64,000 nt of DNA from Tetramitus jugosus (lineage: Eukaryota; Heterolobosea; Eutetramitea; Acrasida; Vahlkampfiidae), in assembly GCA_937625935.1 (NCBI GenBank), contig OW569363.1:248001-312000 (forward strand). Direction: 5' to 3'. Every line of letters begins with the position of its first letter. Within the stretch, counting starts at the first letter, position 1. Below the pieces are notes generated by a model. The model was given only the letters and a program-made list of their open reading frames with translations, did no database searches and was not told where the DNA came from. Shown piece by piece: positions 22,032-31,434 of this stretch. Position numbers and translations under genes: made by a program.

Positions 22032-23834
22032 TTAGTTGTTGCTCTTAGCAGGTATTTGCTTCACGTCGATCAAATCTCTCAACTCTGACAAGTCACGGTA
22101 CTGCTTTTTTTGTAGAATAATCTTTCTGGCGTCTCTCATGACACGAGCACCACTCACATTCCACAACAGAATACCCACAACCTTATTATCTCTCATGTAA
22201 TAAACAATTCCTCTCTTGAAGCTCTCGTTCTTCAATGGAGCAGGAGCATTGTTCCATGGAGTACCATTCTGAGAAACTGCAACACCATCCCAAACACCAT
22301 AGGTATCCAACTCGGATTTGATCTCACCAACGGCCTGGAAGGACACGTTCTTACCGACATCACTCCAGAACATGCTCACATGTCTGAAAGGCTTCATGTG
22401 TGGTGATGACATGTTCAATCCAGCATGTCTTCCGGTGGCAGTTGCATGCTCATAGTGCTCTGATCTTCTACGTCCGAGAACAACATCATAATAACTCAAT
22501 ACATCACCTGCTACAAATACATTCTGTCTCGCTTCCAATTCAGCATTGGTCACAATTCCTCCATTCACAGGATCAATCTCCAATCCGGCATTTTCTGCCA
22601 ACTCGGTATTAGGGAAGATGCCAGTTGCAGTCAAAACAAAGTCAGCCTCCAACTCTTCACCATTGTCCAATGTAACAATGACCTTCTCTACCTTTTCTTG
22701 AGAATTTGTGCTGTTGGGCTTGGATCTCTTTTGTAATGAAACCTTAATGACGTTTCGGTTAGGCTTGAGCTTCACACCAACAGATCGAAGAGCATCGCGA
22801 ACAGACTCGCTCAAATATCTTGGCAAATTACGTGCGAGCACCTCTGGCTCCAAGTACACTTGAGTCACACTGCCTACATCCTTTCCCTTCTCACTTCTCT
22901 GTGCCGTCTTGTGAGAGCTCAATGCATAGGACAACTCTGTTCCCAAGAAGCTACCACCGACAACAACGATATCAGCACCAGACTGACTCAGACGATACAC
23001 ATTCTTAAAGTCTTCCAATGTACGGAATGTGGAGATGCGATCTCTGGGCAATGCCTCAGATCCAGGAATTTCCCTCGGTGTTCCACCAGTGCCCAACAAG
23101 CACTTGTCATAACCAAATGACTTGCCATTGGCCAATGTGACAATCTGATTGATCACATCGACTTCAACAACTTTGGACCCGGTGAGCAGAGTGACATTCT
23201 TGTAACCCTCTGGCTCATACTCTACATGCGCCTTCTCATTGTTCCACGCAGTGAACAGTAGATTGGCTGCATCGGAATCCGAACTCTGCCACAACTCCTT
23301 GCTCAATGGAGGCCGTTGATAAGGTGCATAGTTCTCCTCCGTCAGAATCAAGATGGAACCTTCGGGATCATTTTCTCGAATGGCTTTGTATGCACAGTAT
23401 GATGATGTGCCTCCACCGACTAACACGTACTTGTATTGTTCATCAGCTGATTTATTTAGTGAAGTTACCTTGAGTTCGTGGTGATCATGGTGATGATGAT
23501 TCTTTCCCTCTGCCCTTTGCTTGGCCAATCTGGCATTACGTTCCTTTCTGTACTGTTCAAACTCCTCCAAAAGAGGGTCACCATTCTTAATGTCACTCTG
23601 AATCCAATAGTCAGTGTACAATGGTACAAAGACCAAAGGAAGTGCGAGCATGACAAAAAGGAATGGACCGAACTTGCCCTTTGTTTCCTGTTGGGCATTT
23701 TCAATATACTTTGGACGGTCACCCATTGTTTCGAAATGATGCTTGACAGAACTGCTGCATCTCTTTGCGAAACGATGAGTAGCCGACTTTTTGTTCGAGT
23801 TGAGTACAAATCTCTTGAATGTGTTTTGGAACAT
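22032..23834 (-). CDS. AIFM1: Apoptosis-inducing factor-like mitochondrial flavoprotein
   Basis: FAD/NADH oxidoreductase of the AIF family, usually anchored in the inner mitochondrial membrane and linked to respiratory-chain biogenesis. 600 residues. The first 45 residues are R, S and K rich (mitochondrial presequence), followed by a membrane segment (about 55-75, FLFVMLALPLVFVPLY). A histidine-rich patch HHHHDHHE lies near 115. Then come the FAD-binding LVGGGTSSYCAYKAIR, APYQRPPLSKELW, the NAD-binding VVVGGSFLGTELSYAL, FPNTELAENAGL, VAGDVLSYYD, and the AIF-type C-terminal domain with VGILLWN. Single exon. Divergent from the NDUFA9-like gene, also mitochondrial. Confidence 0.93.
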   Translation of the reverse strand: MFQNTFKRFVLNSNKKSATHRFAKRCSSSVKHHFETMGDRPKYIENAQQETKGKFGPFLFVMLALPLVFVPLYTDYWIQSDIKNGDPLLEEFEQYRKERNARLAKQRAEGKNHHHHDHHELKVTSLNKSADEQYKYVLVGGGTSSYCAYKAIRENDPEGSILILTEENYAPYQRPPLSKELWQSSDSDAANLLFTAWNNEKAHVEYEPEGYKNVTLLTGSKVVEVDVINQIVTLANGKSFGYDKCLLGTGGTPREIPGSEALPRDRISTFRTLEDFKNVYRLSQSGADIVVVGGSFLGTELSYALSSHKTAQRSEKGKDVGSVTQVYLEPEVLARNLPRYLSESVRDALRSVGVKLKPNRNVIKVSLQKRSKPNSTNSQEKVEKVIVTLDNGEELEADFVLTATGIFPNTELAENAGLEIDPVNGGIVTNAELEARQNVFVAGDVLSYYDVVLGRRRSEHYEHATATGRHAGLNMSSPHMKPFRHVSMFWSDVGKNVSFQAVGEIKSELDTYGVWDGVAVSQNGTPWNNAPAPLKNESFKRGIVYYMRDNKVVGILLWNVSGARVMRDARKIILQKKQYRDLSELRDLIDVKQIPAKSNN

Positions 23835-24452
23835 TGCTTAAGCTATTCGTATGATTGTTGGTTGTTGCTGTGTTGATTGTTTTTGTTGGTTAGGGGATGG
23901 TGGTGATCTTTTTTTTCCTTTGAGACACACAACGTTGCTGGTACAGTTGCTGCTGGGGATCTTATTTTTTTAAAATAGACTGGAGACGGGAGATTGGTTT
24001 TTGGGGTACTCAAGTGACTACAACAACCCGGGTTTTTTTTCTTTGGTGCTTGCTTGATCGAAACTGATTGTTTTTTTCCAACGAGATGGCTTTTTCTTCA
24101 CAACAAATGGACGACAGTAGGAGAAAAAGTGTGTTTCTGTTCGAGTGTCGAATTTTAACAAGCAGCGAATTGTGATATCAAAAACGTCAATAAATGTTCA
24201 TAATGGTATGTTGGCACAAGATATACGAGTGCGCCACACAAGCTCGGTTCAAAACAAAAATAAAGCAGACCTACCTTCACGTTTCAAACAATAATTTGCG
24301 CAAAATTGTTCTTGTGGAATGCACTGGAGAAATTATTTTATTCCGATGGTCAACCATTCTTTGTAACATTTTCTCCTCTCTGAAACACCGGTCAAAAACA
24401 AATCATCTTCTTCCACTCACACGAGCATTTTTTGCCCACTCAAACAATTGGA
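23835..24452. promoter_or_regulatory. Divergent spacer between two mitochondrial genes
   Basis: 618 bp between the AIF-like gene (-) and the NDUFA9-like gene (+). It holds several T runs (near 23900, 23970, 24030, 24070) and the CAA-rich leader of the minus gene close to 23840-23880. No RNA gene or supported ORF is seen. Confidence 0.45.
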
Positions 24453-25711
24453 ATGATTCGATCAGTCAAACAAATTAGCAACAAGTTTGCTTCAAACAAG
24501 AGACTTTATAGTACTGAGAGCAAGCCGACCGTTGCAGTGTTCGGTGCCGATGTTTACAATCCACTATCTGTCTATGTTCTCAAACAATTGATCCCAAAAG
24601 CAAATGTCAGAATTCAAACACAAAATATTGAACAAGTTAAAAATCATCTCAAATCCAGAGACATTGATGCATCAAAAGTCGAATTTTTCGAAGGAAATTC
24701 AGTGAACGAATACAGTGTCGAATCAACTATTTATGGATCTGATGCCGTTGTGAATGTAGAGCAACTTTTGATTGAAGCTGAGCGAAGCTATTTGGATGTT
24801 TATGTTCAGGGTCCAAGCAACATTGGAACCTTTGCTGACAAGCACAATGTAAAAACATTTGTTCAAACCAGTGTGATGGGTGCAGGTGTGTATTGATTGA
24901 ACTACGCGGAATTTATATTTTTCGTACCGCACTTTTTGTTTTTGGCTGAATGTTGTTCCTATGTTCGTTCACCTGTGCGTGGAGCTTCACAATTTTTGTG
25001 TGCACGCACGCAGTTGCAACAATAGCAACGGCAACAGCAGCAGTAGTCGTTTTCAACATTTATTAACATGTTTTTCTCTTGTTTGTTGTTGTATGCTTGT
25101 GCGTGTATGTGATTGATATTTGATTATTAGACTTGAACCATGAATCTCGATTTTTGGATGTGAATTATAGAGGTGAGGATATGGCATATGGTGCGTTCCC
25201 TAATGTGACTATCGTCAGACCAAACTTTGTTACCTTTGGTGACAAGCAAGCAATCTTTGAATTGTTCCAAACAAGATTGCCTCTCAAACTTTCTCCAATC
25301 ATTCCTTATCCTCGTCAGGCTCGCTTTGTTCGTGTCCAACCTGTTCACATCAATGATGTCGCAACCGCTATTACTAAAGTTACTTTGGAACAGGACATGT
25401 CTGGTAAGATTATAGAGTTGGGTGGTGAGACTACTCTCACTGTCAAGAACTTGTTGGGAAAGATGTTGAGTCCTAAGCTCTTCGTTCCAGTGCCAAAGGG
25501 TATTATTCACGGAATATATGGAGTTACTCAATTCTTGCCTGGTGCTGTGATCTCCAGAGATCACGTACCAATGGTTTGCTCATCTATGATGGACGACAGT
25601 GGATCCCTTTTGACTGACATGTGTGCCGGAGCTAACCTGCCTAGAGACCCTGCTCAACAGAAACGATATGCTACCTTTAAGGATCTGAACATTCAGCCAA
25701 TAGGAATCTAA
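24453..25711 (+). CDS. NDUFA9: NDUFA9-like subunit of mitochondrial complex I, two exons
   Basis: An atypical short-chain dehydrogenase used as an accessory subunit of respiratory complex I. Exons are 24453-24885 and 25131-25711; product 337 residues. The N-terminus MIRSVKQISNKFASNKRLYS is a presequence. It is followed by a degenerate dinucleotide-binding start (VAVFGADVYNPLSVYVLKQL) in place of the usual GxxGxxG. The conserved family parts FVQTSVMGA, ESRFLDVNYRGEDM, FPNVTIVRPNFVTFGD and FVRVQPVHINDVATAI follow in order. The splice creates a GAC codon that joins MGA to LNHESRF in frame. Identity as an NDUFA9-type SDR is strong; other NmrA-like SDRs are the alternative. Confidence 0.85.
24886..25130 (+). 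other. Intron in NDUFA9-like gene
   Basis: 245 bp, donor GTGTGT and acceptor ATTATTAG. It splits a GAC codon after its first base. Contains a CAACAGCAGCAGTAG-like repetitive stretch near 25015-25045. Confidence 0.85.
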
Positions 25712-25832
25712 ACGGAGTGACTTTCATTCAGAAAACGGAGGGGTTAGTCACATGTCAATTTTTTGTTTGTTGAATATAAATTGTTATAGATCAAGATTGA
25801 TTCTGGTTGTATCATTTCATTTTTTCCGATAC

Positions 25833-25844
25833 TTGGCGCCAAAA
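25833..25844. promoter_or_regulatory. E2F-like palindrome upstream of katanin p80
   Basis: TTGGCGCCAAAA contains GCGCCAAA, the reverse complement of the E2F consensus TTTSSCGC, and is palindromic over TTGGCGCCAA. It sits about 80 bp before the katanin p80 ATG. Whether E2F/DP acts here is inference. Confidence 0.5.
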
Positions 25845-25923
25845 GCGCGCTACACATTTTGGATAAAGAAAACAATTCGAATGCGATTCGAATGAGCAGT
25901 GAGAATTTCGAACAAGAAACAGT

Positions 25924-27933
25924 ATGATACAAGTGAGTAGAAAGATTGAAAAAGTGAATGAATTTGTAGCTCATAGGCAGAGAATAAACTGTGCAAAGAT
26001 TGGTCCCAAATCAGGCCAGTACGTAGCAACAGGTGGTGATGATAAAGTGGTGAATGTTTGGAGCATGTTTAATAATGAAGGTAGTAGATCAATCAACAAG
26101 CCTTTATTTCAGTTGGTTGGCCACAGTAGTGCAATCAAGTGCTTGGCATTCGATGAGACCGAAGAGAGCATACTAGCAGGTTCAGAGAAAGGAAGCTTGC
26201 GTTTATGGGACCTAAACTCTCAAAATATCAATGATGTGAATAGCGTCAGTAATTGCGTTCGTAGTTTTCAACCTGGCCATAAAGCTCCGGTTACATGTCT
26301 CGATTTTCATCCGTTCGGTGCACATTTTGCGTCTGGTTCAGGGGATACCAATGTTAAAGTGTGGGACATTAGAGAAAGAAACTGTCTTCAAACATATAAA
26401 GGTCATGATAGTGCCATCACCAGCTTAAAATTTACCCCAGATGGTCAGATGTTAGTTAGTGGTTCTGCGAATGGAACAATCAAAGTATGGGATCTAACAT
26501 CAGCCAGGGAAATACCAATCACAGCTGATACCGCAATGTATCATAAGAAAGCAGTTACAAATATTCAATTTCATCCAATAGAGTTACTACTCGCCACTGG
26601 GTCAGAGGATAAAACGGTAAAGTTTTGGGAGTTTGATGATCGGAGTGTTAATTTCGTTGCATCTACCGAATTGGCCAGTTCGAGTGTCAGGAGTTTGGAG
26701 TTCATTGGACTCAGCGAAACTGGTGAATATGTTCTACCTAATGATTCAAATGCAATGCATTTATTGTCTGGAACCAATGATGGTATTCGGATTTTCTCAG
26801 ATTGGGATAAGATAGTTGATGACTCGAGAGAGTTAAGCACATTAAATTCTGTGAATATTGGATGGAGCCATCTCAGTGATATGAAAGTTGTTCCTGGAAA
26901 AGGAAATTCCCCAACTATCTTTGGTGTCAGTATGGCTAATACCTACAATGGTATTGGATACTTGAGCGTATGGGTCGTGGTGGCATCCAAGTTGTCAGAG
27001 AGAATGCCTTTGTCGTATAGTAATAGAAACTATAATTTGAATATTCCTGCCGCAAGAGTGTTTGTCCCAGATTCTGACGAAAAAGAACCAAAGAAAAACA
27101 ATCTACTCAACGAAAGTTTGACTCCTGACCTCCTTAAAGAAGTAAGAGATGGATACAACTTATCCAATGAAGACTTCTCCAAAGTTGAAGTTGAGAACTC
27201 TGAACCACTGCCTAACGTCGAAAACTCTGAAATACAACCTAGTTCAAGTGGGAATAGAAAGAGTCCCATTGAACGAACAAAATCGCAGGATGGAATTATT
27301 TCGAGGAATACATCGGGCACTCCAATAGGCTTACAAGTAGATGACTTTTTAGTGCATGGGGATGTATTCACACAATCGGACTCGGAAGTTATTTCCTCTA
27401 TCTTGTCTTCTCATGACAAGATGTGTGGAGTAATGCAAGCTCGGTTGACTAATATGAAGCTGATTGAGAGATTATGGTCCGCCAATGCCAAGGATGTTCG
27501 AGAAGCAATGAGATTAGTTGTCAATCAATTTGGAAAGCACAAAGATCATGCAATTGCAGTTGATATACTGCGAATTGTCATGAAGCCAGATTACGTGAAG
27601 AAGTACCTTAACCTGGACATTTGTGTCACTCTGTTGCCCTTGGTGAGAGATTTGTGTGGGACCAGATTTGAGGAGTACATTACGATGGCTCTGTATTCCG
27701 CGACTAATCTCTTCAATTGCTTCAGTTCGATCATTGCATCAGTTCTCAAGGCTCCCATGACAACTGGACCGTGTGATTTGAGTGCTGAAGATCGAAGAGA
27801 CAAGTGTGAAAATTGTCAGAGAGCCTTCCTAAAGATTAAACAGATTGCAGAGTCAAAATTCACCCATAGGATTGACGAGATTGGAACTCACGCAAGAACC
27901 TATGTGAAGACTCTGGGAAGTTTCGGCGAATAA
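25924..27933 (+). CDS. KATNB1: Katanin p80 WD40-repeat subunit
   Basis: Regulatory and targeting subunit of the microtubule-severing enzyme katanin, used at centrosomes, spindles and basal bodies. 669 residues. The N-terminal half is a WD40 propeller (about 15-330; repeats with VATGGDDKVVNVWS, LAGSEKGSLRLWD, FASGSGDTNVKVWD, LVSGSANGTIKVWD, LATGSEDKTVKFWE). A charged linker follows. The C-terminal con80 domain (about 500-665), which binds the p60 ATPase, includes DHAIAVDILRIV and CVTLLPLVRDL. The p60 partner is not in the window. Single exon. The stop codon lies inside AATAAA. Confidence 0.94.
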   Translation: MIQVSRKIEKVNEFVAHRQRINCAKIGPKSGQYVATGGDDKVVNVWSMFNNEGSRSINKPLFQLVGHSSAIKCLAFDETEESILAGSEKGSLRLWDLNSQNINDVNSVSNCVRSFQPGHKAPVTCLDFHPFGAHFASGSGDTNVKVWDIRERNCLQTYKGHDSAITSLKFTPDGQMLVSGSANGTIKVWDLTSAREIPITADTAMYHKKAVTNIQFHPIELLLATGSEDKTVKFWEFDDRSVNFVASTELASSSVRSLEFIGLSETGEYVLPNDSNAMHLLSGTNDGIRIFSDWDKIVDDSRELSTLNSVNIGWSHLSDMKVVPGKGNSPTIFGVSMANTYNGIGYLSVWVVVASKLSERMPLSYSNRNYNLNIPAARVFVPDSDEKEPKKNNLLNESLTPDLLKEVRDGYNLSNEDFSKVEVENSEPLPNVENSEIQPSSSGNRKSPIERTKSQDGIISRNTSGTPIGLQVDDFLVHGDVFTQSDSEVISSILSSHDKMCGVMQARLTNMKLIERLWSANAKDVREAMRLVVNQFGKHKDHAIAVDILRIVMKPDYVKKYLNLDICVTLLPLVRDLCGTRFEEYITMALYSATNLFNCFSSIIASVLKAPMTTGPCDLSAEDRRDKCENCQRAFLKIKQIAESKFTHRIDEIGTHARTYVKTLGSFGE

Positions 27934-27934
27934 A
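27929..27934 (+). terminator. AATAAA overlapping the katanin p80 stop
   Basis: GAA TAA A: the TAA stop is part of the hexamer. No closer alternative signal is seen. Confidence 0.45.
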
Positions 27935-28154
27935 TATTGCAAGTGTGAAAACATAGTGGAACCAAAAAATGATTTAGTTTAACTCTAGTTTTTATTCTTA
28001 TTGGAGGGAGATGTTGCCGATTGGTAAGGAGTAAATAATATGGTGTCTCTCTTATTTACAAAATAGCATAATGTAAGGTGGTGTGTGTGTTTGGTGTTGG
28101 GGTTGAGTGGATATAATCCGGTATGTGCATGTGCGTTTCACTTCACAAGCTAGC

Positions 28155-28739
28155 TTAATAGTCTTGAGACATGGCAGCGTCTTCAGATTCTTCTGGAGCA
28201 GACTTCTTTGATGACTTCTTGGTTCCAGATGACTTCTTCTTTGTGGTGGTTGCCTTCTCACCTTCTTCCTTCTTCTCTGGCAACAAGATGGAGTGAATGT
28301 TTGGCAAAACACCACCAGAAGCAATGATCGCATCGGACAAGAGCTTGTTCAACTCCTCGTCGTTTCTAATAGCCAATTGAATGTGTCTTGGAATGATTCT
28401 TCCCTTCTTGTTATCTCTTGCAGCGTTACCGGCCAACTCAAGAATTTCAGCAGCCAAGTATTCCAAAACGGCAGCCATGTACACTGGTGCACCAGCACCG
28501 ATTCTCTCAGCATATCTGCCATCTCTCAAGTATCTGGCCAATCTACCGACTGGGAATTGAAGACCAGCACGAGCAGACTTTGTGATTGCCTTCTCTCTTG
28601 GAGCACCGTCCTTTCTTTGGCCTCTGCCACCTACAGCAGCACCACCCTTCTTGCCCTTCTTACCGCCCTTCTTTGCGGTCTTGGAGGTAGTTTCAGCAGT
28701 CTCGGATGGAGTGTTCTTGGATTGTTCAGTATCAGACAT
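28155..28739 (-). CDS. Histone H2A, H2A.X-type, with long N-terminal extension
   Basis: Core histone H2A, 194 residues against about 130 for canonical forms. The histone fold (about 55-145) is intact: [45 protein letters not shown] and [15 protein letters not shown]. Before it lies an extension of about 50 residues with an S/T/E-rich start and a [12 protein letters not shown] basic part. The C-terminal tail is rich in K and S and ends in SQDY. SQ(E/D) plus a hydrophobic or aromatic terminal residue is the H2A.X motif phosphorylated by ATM/ATR-type kinases at DNA breaks. Single exon. A GCGCCAA (E2F-like, one base short of consensus) lies upstream near 28873. Confidence 0.93.
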   Translation of the reverse strand: MSDTEQSKNTPSETAETTSKTAKKGGKKGKKGGAAVGGRGQRKDGAPREKAITKSARAGLQFPVGRLARYLRDGRYAERIGAGAPVYMAAVLEYLAAEILELAGNAARDNKKGRIIPRHIQLAIRNDEELNKLLSDAIIASGGVLPNIHSILLPEKKEEGEKATTTKKKSSGTKKSSKKSAPEESEDAAMSQDY

Positions 28740-28984
28740 GATTATTTATGATTGGAAGTGTTGTTTGAACTCTTTGTTGTTTGTGTTGTTGTATTTTTTT
28801 TCTCATAGCCAAGATCAAAGAAGCTCATTTTTTATCTCTCGAGAGTTGCATGCAAACACAAATTCAGTTACAGCGCCAATCGTCTGTTACAAAATTTCGA
28901 GAAATTCTACATGGATTTTGGTAAAAACAGGATTTTGTTTTCATTTTCGCGAATGAATGTTCAACGAACAACACTCGGAGAAAA

Positions 28985-29439
28985 TTACTCATTGGAGCCA
29001 AGTTTTGACCAGACAGACCTGAGAACGGAGGCGGCAAGAGTCGATGCATAGCTGGCCTCTTCCTCCTCTTTTCTCTTTCTTTCATCTTCAATTTTTTGTA
29101 TCCGGTTGAACATGTTCATGAGAGGCCCTGTCTTGTACGCCTCATTCTCATTTGAATAGATTTGGATCAACTTACAACTGGGAAACCGTTGATGTTCAGC
29201 GGCATTACTTGTTCTCAAAGTGTTTTGAATTGTTGCAACATCAGACGTACTATCTCCATTCGGTGTCGTATCAGATAGGTCCGTGTGGCTGTTGTTGGAT
29301 GTGCTCCATGTCAAAATATGATCCATATGTTCATACTGTTTATTGTTGGGTTAGATCATTAAACATTGCATGACAAAACAACTTCACTCATGTGTGCACA
29401 TACTGTTGGCCATTCCGATTGACGTTCTGTGTTGTTCAT
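28985..29439 (-). CDS. Small unknown two-exon protein (128 residues)
   Basis: Not recognised. Exon 1 is complement 29439-29404 (12 codons, MNNTERQSEWPT). Exon 2 is 29335-28985. The 68-bp intron has donor GTATGT and acceptor AACAG. Joining is in frame and gives ...EWPTYEHMDHILTW. Without the intron the exon 2 frame meets a stop just upstream and has no nearby conserved start. The C-terminal half is charged and probably helical (MFNRIQKIEDERKRKEEEE), with a short hydrophobic/serine end. It shares a 105-bp divergent promoter with prefoldin subunit 1. The gene is supported by splice signals and promoter position only. Confidence 0.6.
29336..29403 (-). other. Intron in small unknown gene
   Basis: 68 bp, donor GTATGT, acceptor AAACAG; falls between codons. 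Predicted from sequence signals, no transcript evidence. Confidence 0.6.
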
Positions 29440-29495
29440 TGTTGTTCTTCACTGGTTTTCTAAGCCACCAATGTGAATTGTCCGATCGTGGATTC

Positions 29496-29503
29496 GCGCC
29501 AAA
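29496..29503. promoter_or_regulatory. E2F-like site in a 105-bp bidirectional promoter
   Basis: GCGCCAAA, within TTCGCGCCAAAAAAA, a full match to the reverse complement of TTTSSCGC. It lies about midway between the start of the small unknown gene (29439) and prefoldin 1 (29545). Confidence 0.45.
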
Positions 29504-29544
29504 AAAACACTGACAACAAACAATCATCACCAACACCACACACA

Positions 29545-30388
29545 ATGGCTGCTACCACTAAATTGACAGAATTGGAAGAATCGTACAGAGAGTCCCACCA
29601 AAAATTATTTGACTTGTATCAATTGAGAACCAACAATGTTCAAATGGCTCAAGCTCTCGAAAGAGAGAGAAGAGTGGGACAAATTGTGAATGCTGAGTTG
29701 AAGTCATTGCCAAGTGACAATGTTTGCTATAAGACCATTGGTAAAATGTATGATGACGAATGAAATGTGTGACTATAGATGTCAAGACGTCTGGTCACAC
29801 ACATTGTTTTTTTTTGTATTCATTTGTGGTCATGGCGATGCGATCAGAAAAGCATACAAGGATGAGTGGATACGAATGTGGTGATAATGGTGATGGGTCA
29901 TGCATATGTTGATCTGTGTGGTGGTACACACAAACCACAGTGTGATTGATCCATCATTATTCAACCAACAACTCTGGTTGCTTTTTTTGTATTCGAACAC
30001 ACACATGACAATCAGAATGGTGGTTCAAGTGAGATGCTGACACATGTTCTATTACAATAATAATACTCATAATAATAATAATAATAATAGGTTTATTCAA
30101 AAGTCTGTTGATGAATTGAATGAGGAATTGAAGAAGAATAGCGACTTTTTGGACGAGGAATTGTCAAAGTTGCAAAAGAAGCGTGTTGCTATTCAAGAGA
30201 GTGTAGAAAAGGAGGAAGGTATGTCATTACATCAATCGGTGTCATCATTCAATCAGTTTCAGAGTACGTGTCGTCATGCTGATTCACTGACCACTTTTTT
30301 TTATTATTTGATTTCATTCGTTCATTGTTGTACGACAGACAACTTTAGAGGTGTTCATGCCGACTTGGAAAAGGAACGTTCCAAATAA
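29545..30388 (+). CDS. PFDN1: Prefoldin subunit 1, three exons
   Basis: A beta-type subunit of the hexameric prefoldin chaperone, which passes nascent actin and tubulin to CCT. Exons are 29545-29747, 30091-30218 and 30339-30388; product 126 residues, the family's usual size. Two coiled-coil helices flank a hairpin: N-terminal helix (LTELEESYRESHQKLFDLYQ), then CYKTIGKMFIQKSVDELNEEL, which appears only after splicing and matches the GRMF-like hairpin of PFDN1, then the C-terminal helix (LDEELSKLQKKRVAIQESVEKEEDN). Intron 1 ends in an AAT microsatellite used as acceptor. The stop codon lies within AATAAA. PFDN1 is preferred over PFDN2 from the hairpin sequence. Confidence 0.85.
29748..30090 (+). 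other. Intron 1 of prefoldin 1, ending in (AAT)n microsatellite
   Basis: 343 bp, donor GTATGA after AAA AT, acceptor ...AATAATAATAG before G TTT ATT. It splits an ATG codon. The acceptor AG directly follows the AAT repeat and no pyrimidine tract is present. Confidence 0.85.
30071..30090 (+). repeat. (AAT)n microsatellite at a 3' splice site
   Basis: Six near-perfect AAT units ending in TAG, immediately before the second prefoldin exon. Confidence 0.9.
30219..30338 (+). other. Intron 2 of prefoldin 1
   Basis: 120 bp, donor GTATGT after GAG GAA G, acceptor CGACAG before AC AAC TTT. It restores a GAC codon and the frame to the stop at 30388. Confidence 0.85.
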
Positions 30389-30389
30389 A
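30384..30389 (+). terminator. AATAAA overlapping the prefoldin 1 stop
   Basis: AAA TAA A: the stop TAA is embedded in the hexamer; 103 bp remain to the stop of the convergent VPS28 gene. Confidence 0.45.
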
Positions 30390-30487
30390 CACACCATTAT
30401 TTGTTATCATCATCTAAGACACTACTCTGTCTTTCTTTGCTTAAGCTGCTTGTAACACAAGTATCTACTAGGACATGTCATGCTCCA

Positions 30488-30493
30488 TTTATT
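30488..30493 (-). terminator. AATAAA overlapping the VPS28 stop
   Basis: On the minus strand TTG TAA TAA A: the hexamer begins within the first stop codon. Confidence 0.4.
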
Positions 30494-31145
30494 ACAATTC
30501 TTCCAACACTTCATGGAACTTTTTGTATGATCTCTCGAGATCAAACGTTAGCTGTCTCGTTTGACCATCATCCAATTCCTCATGTGCCTTCATATTGTTC
30601 AATGTTGTGAGCCAACTGATCAACGTCTTCTTTTCTGGATACTTTCGATCAATTTCTGGAACTGTGGCAAAAATGTGATTGACCGAGTTGACCACCAGTG
30701 TCAATCGAGGATGAATTTGATCCATGCTGTGAAGGTTCATCTCCAACGCGTCCATCAACGTGATAAAGTGTTGTGTACATTCGGCAACGTCCTTGCCTGA
30801 TACCTTGACAGAGGATACGTCTCTTCTGGCCATTGACTCTGGTGCTCCCATGACCAACAATCGATGTTTTGCAGCAGGACAGTTCAACTTGTACGTTTGC
30901 ATAAATTCCTCCACCGATGTACTAATCATGTTCCGAAGACTCTTAAACTTTTGAATCAGTGCCAAACATTGTTTCATGTACTCGTCTTGTGATATGGAAT
31001 CTCTGATGAATGCCTTCTCTAGTTTCTCTGTGGCGTAGATGACAGAGTACAGCTCGGCCAACGTATCATACTGTTCTCTCTCTTGTCGTGTCGTTGCTAG
31101 TTTGACTCTTTCGGTAGTTGTTGTTGCTGTTGTTGCACTGCTCAT
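30492..31145 (-). CDS. VPS28: VPS28, ESCRT-I subunit
   Basis: Part of ESCRT-I, which sorts ubiquitinated cargo into multivesicular bodies and links to ESCRT-II. 217 residues from the ATG at 31145 (MSSATTATTTTERVKL). A longer frame reaches an ATG at 31271, but that extension is low-complexity and unlike the family. Core signatures are EREQYDTLAELYSVIYATEKLEKAFIRD in the N-terminal ESCRT-I assembly domain and NCPAAKHRLLVMGAPES in the linker. The C-terminal four-helix bundle includes FITLMDALEMNLHSMDQIHP and ARKW-region equivalents. Single exon. TAA overlaps AATAAA. Confidence 0.93.
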   Translation of the reverse strand: MSSATTATTTTERVKLATTRQEREQYDTLAELYSVIYATEKLEKAFIRDSISQDEYMKQCLALIQKFKSLRNMISTSVEEFMQTYKLNCPAAKHRLLVMGAPESMARRDVSSVKVSGKDVAECTQHFITLMDALEMNLHSMDQIHPRLTLVVNSVNHIFATVPEIDRKYPEKKTLISWLTTLNNMKAHEELDDGQTRQLTFDLERSYKKFHEVLEEL

Positions 31146-31434
31146 TGTTTTCTTTTGATGGGTGATGATGGTGGCGATGGTGATGGTGATCGGGTGTATG
31201 GTACAAGTTGTTTGTTTTTTTTTGTATGGAAGGAAGTCAAACACTGACCTGGAACACTCCAAATAAAACATTTATCCGACTCGTTCTACAATTGACCGAC
31301 CAGCCAATACGCTGTTCAAAGAATCTCGGGGAATAAAAAAACCCCAACTACTTGGAACCAAATCATCCCACCACACAAAAAAACTAAACAAACAACAACA
31401 ACAATTTCTTCTCCTTTCGTGTGACTTTTCAAAC

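Noticed and set aside
23478-23876. 132-codon + strand frame opposite the AIF start
   Set aside because: Shadow of the AIF coding strand; hydrophobic pattern is derived from the antisense of its presequence.
30492-31271. Longer VPS28 form starting at ATG 31271
   Set aside because: The extra 42 residues are I/T/H low-complexity from leader DNA; family members start near the ATG at 31145.
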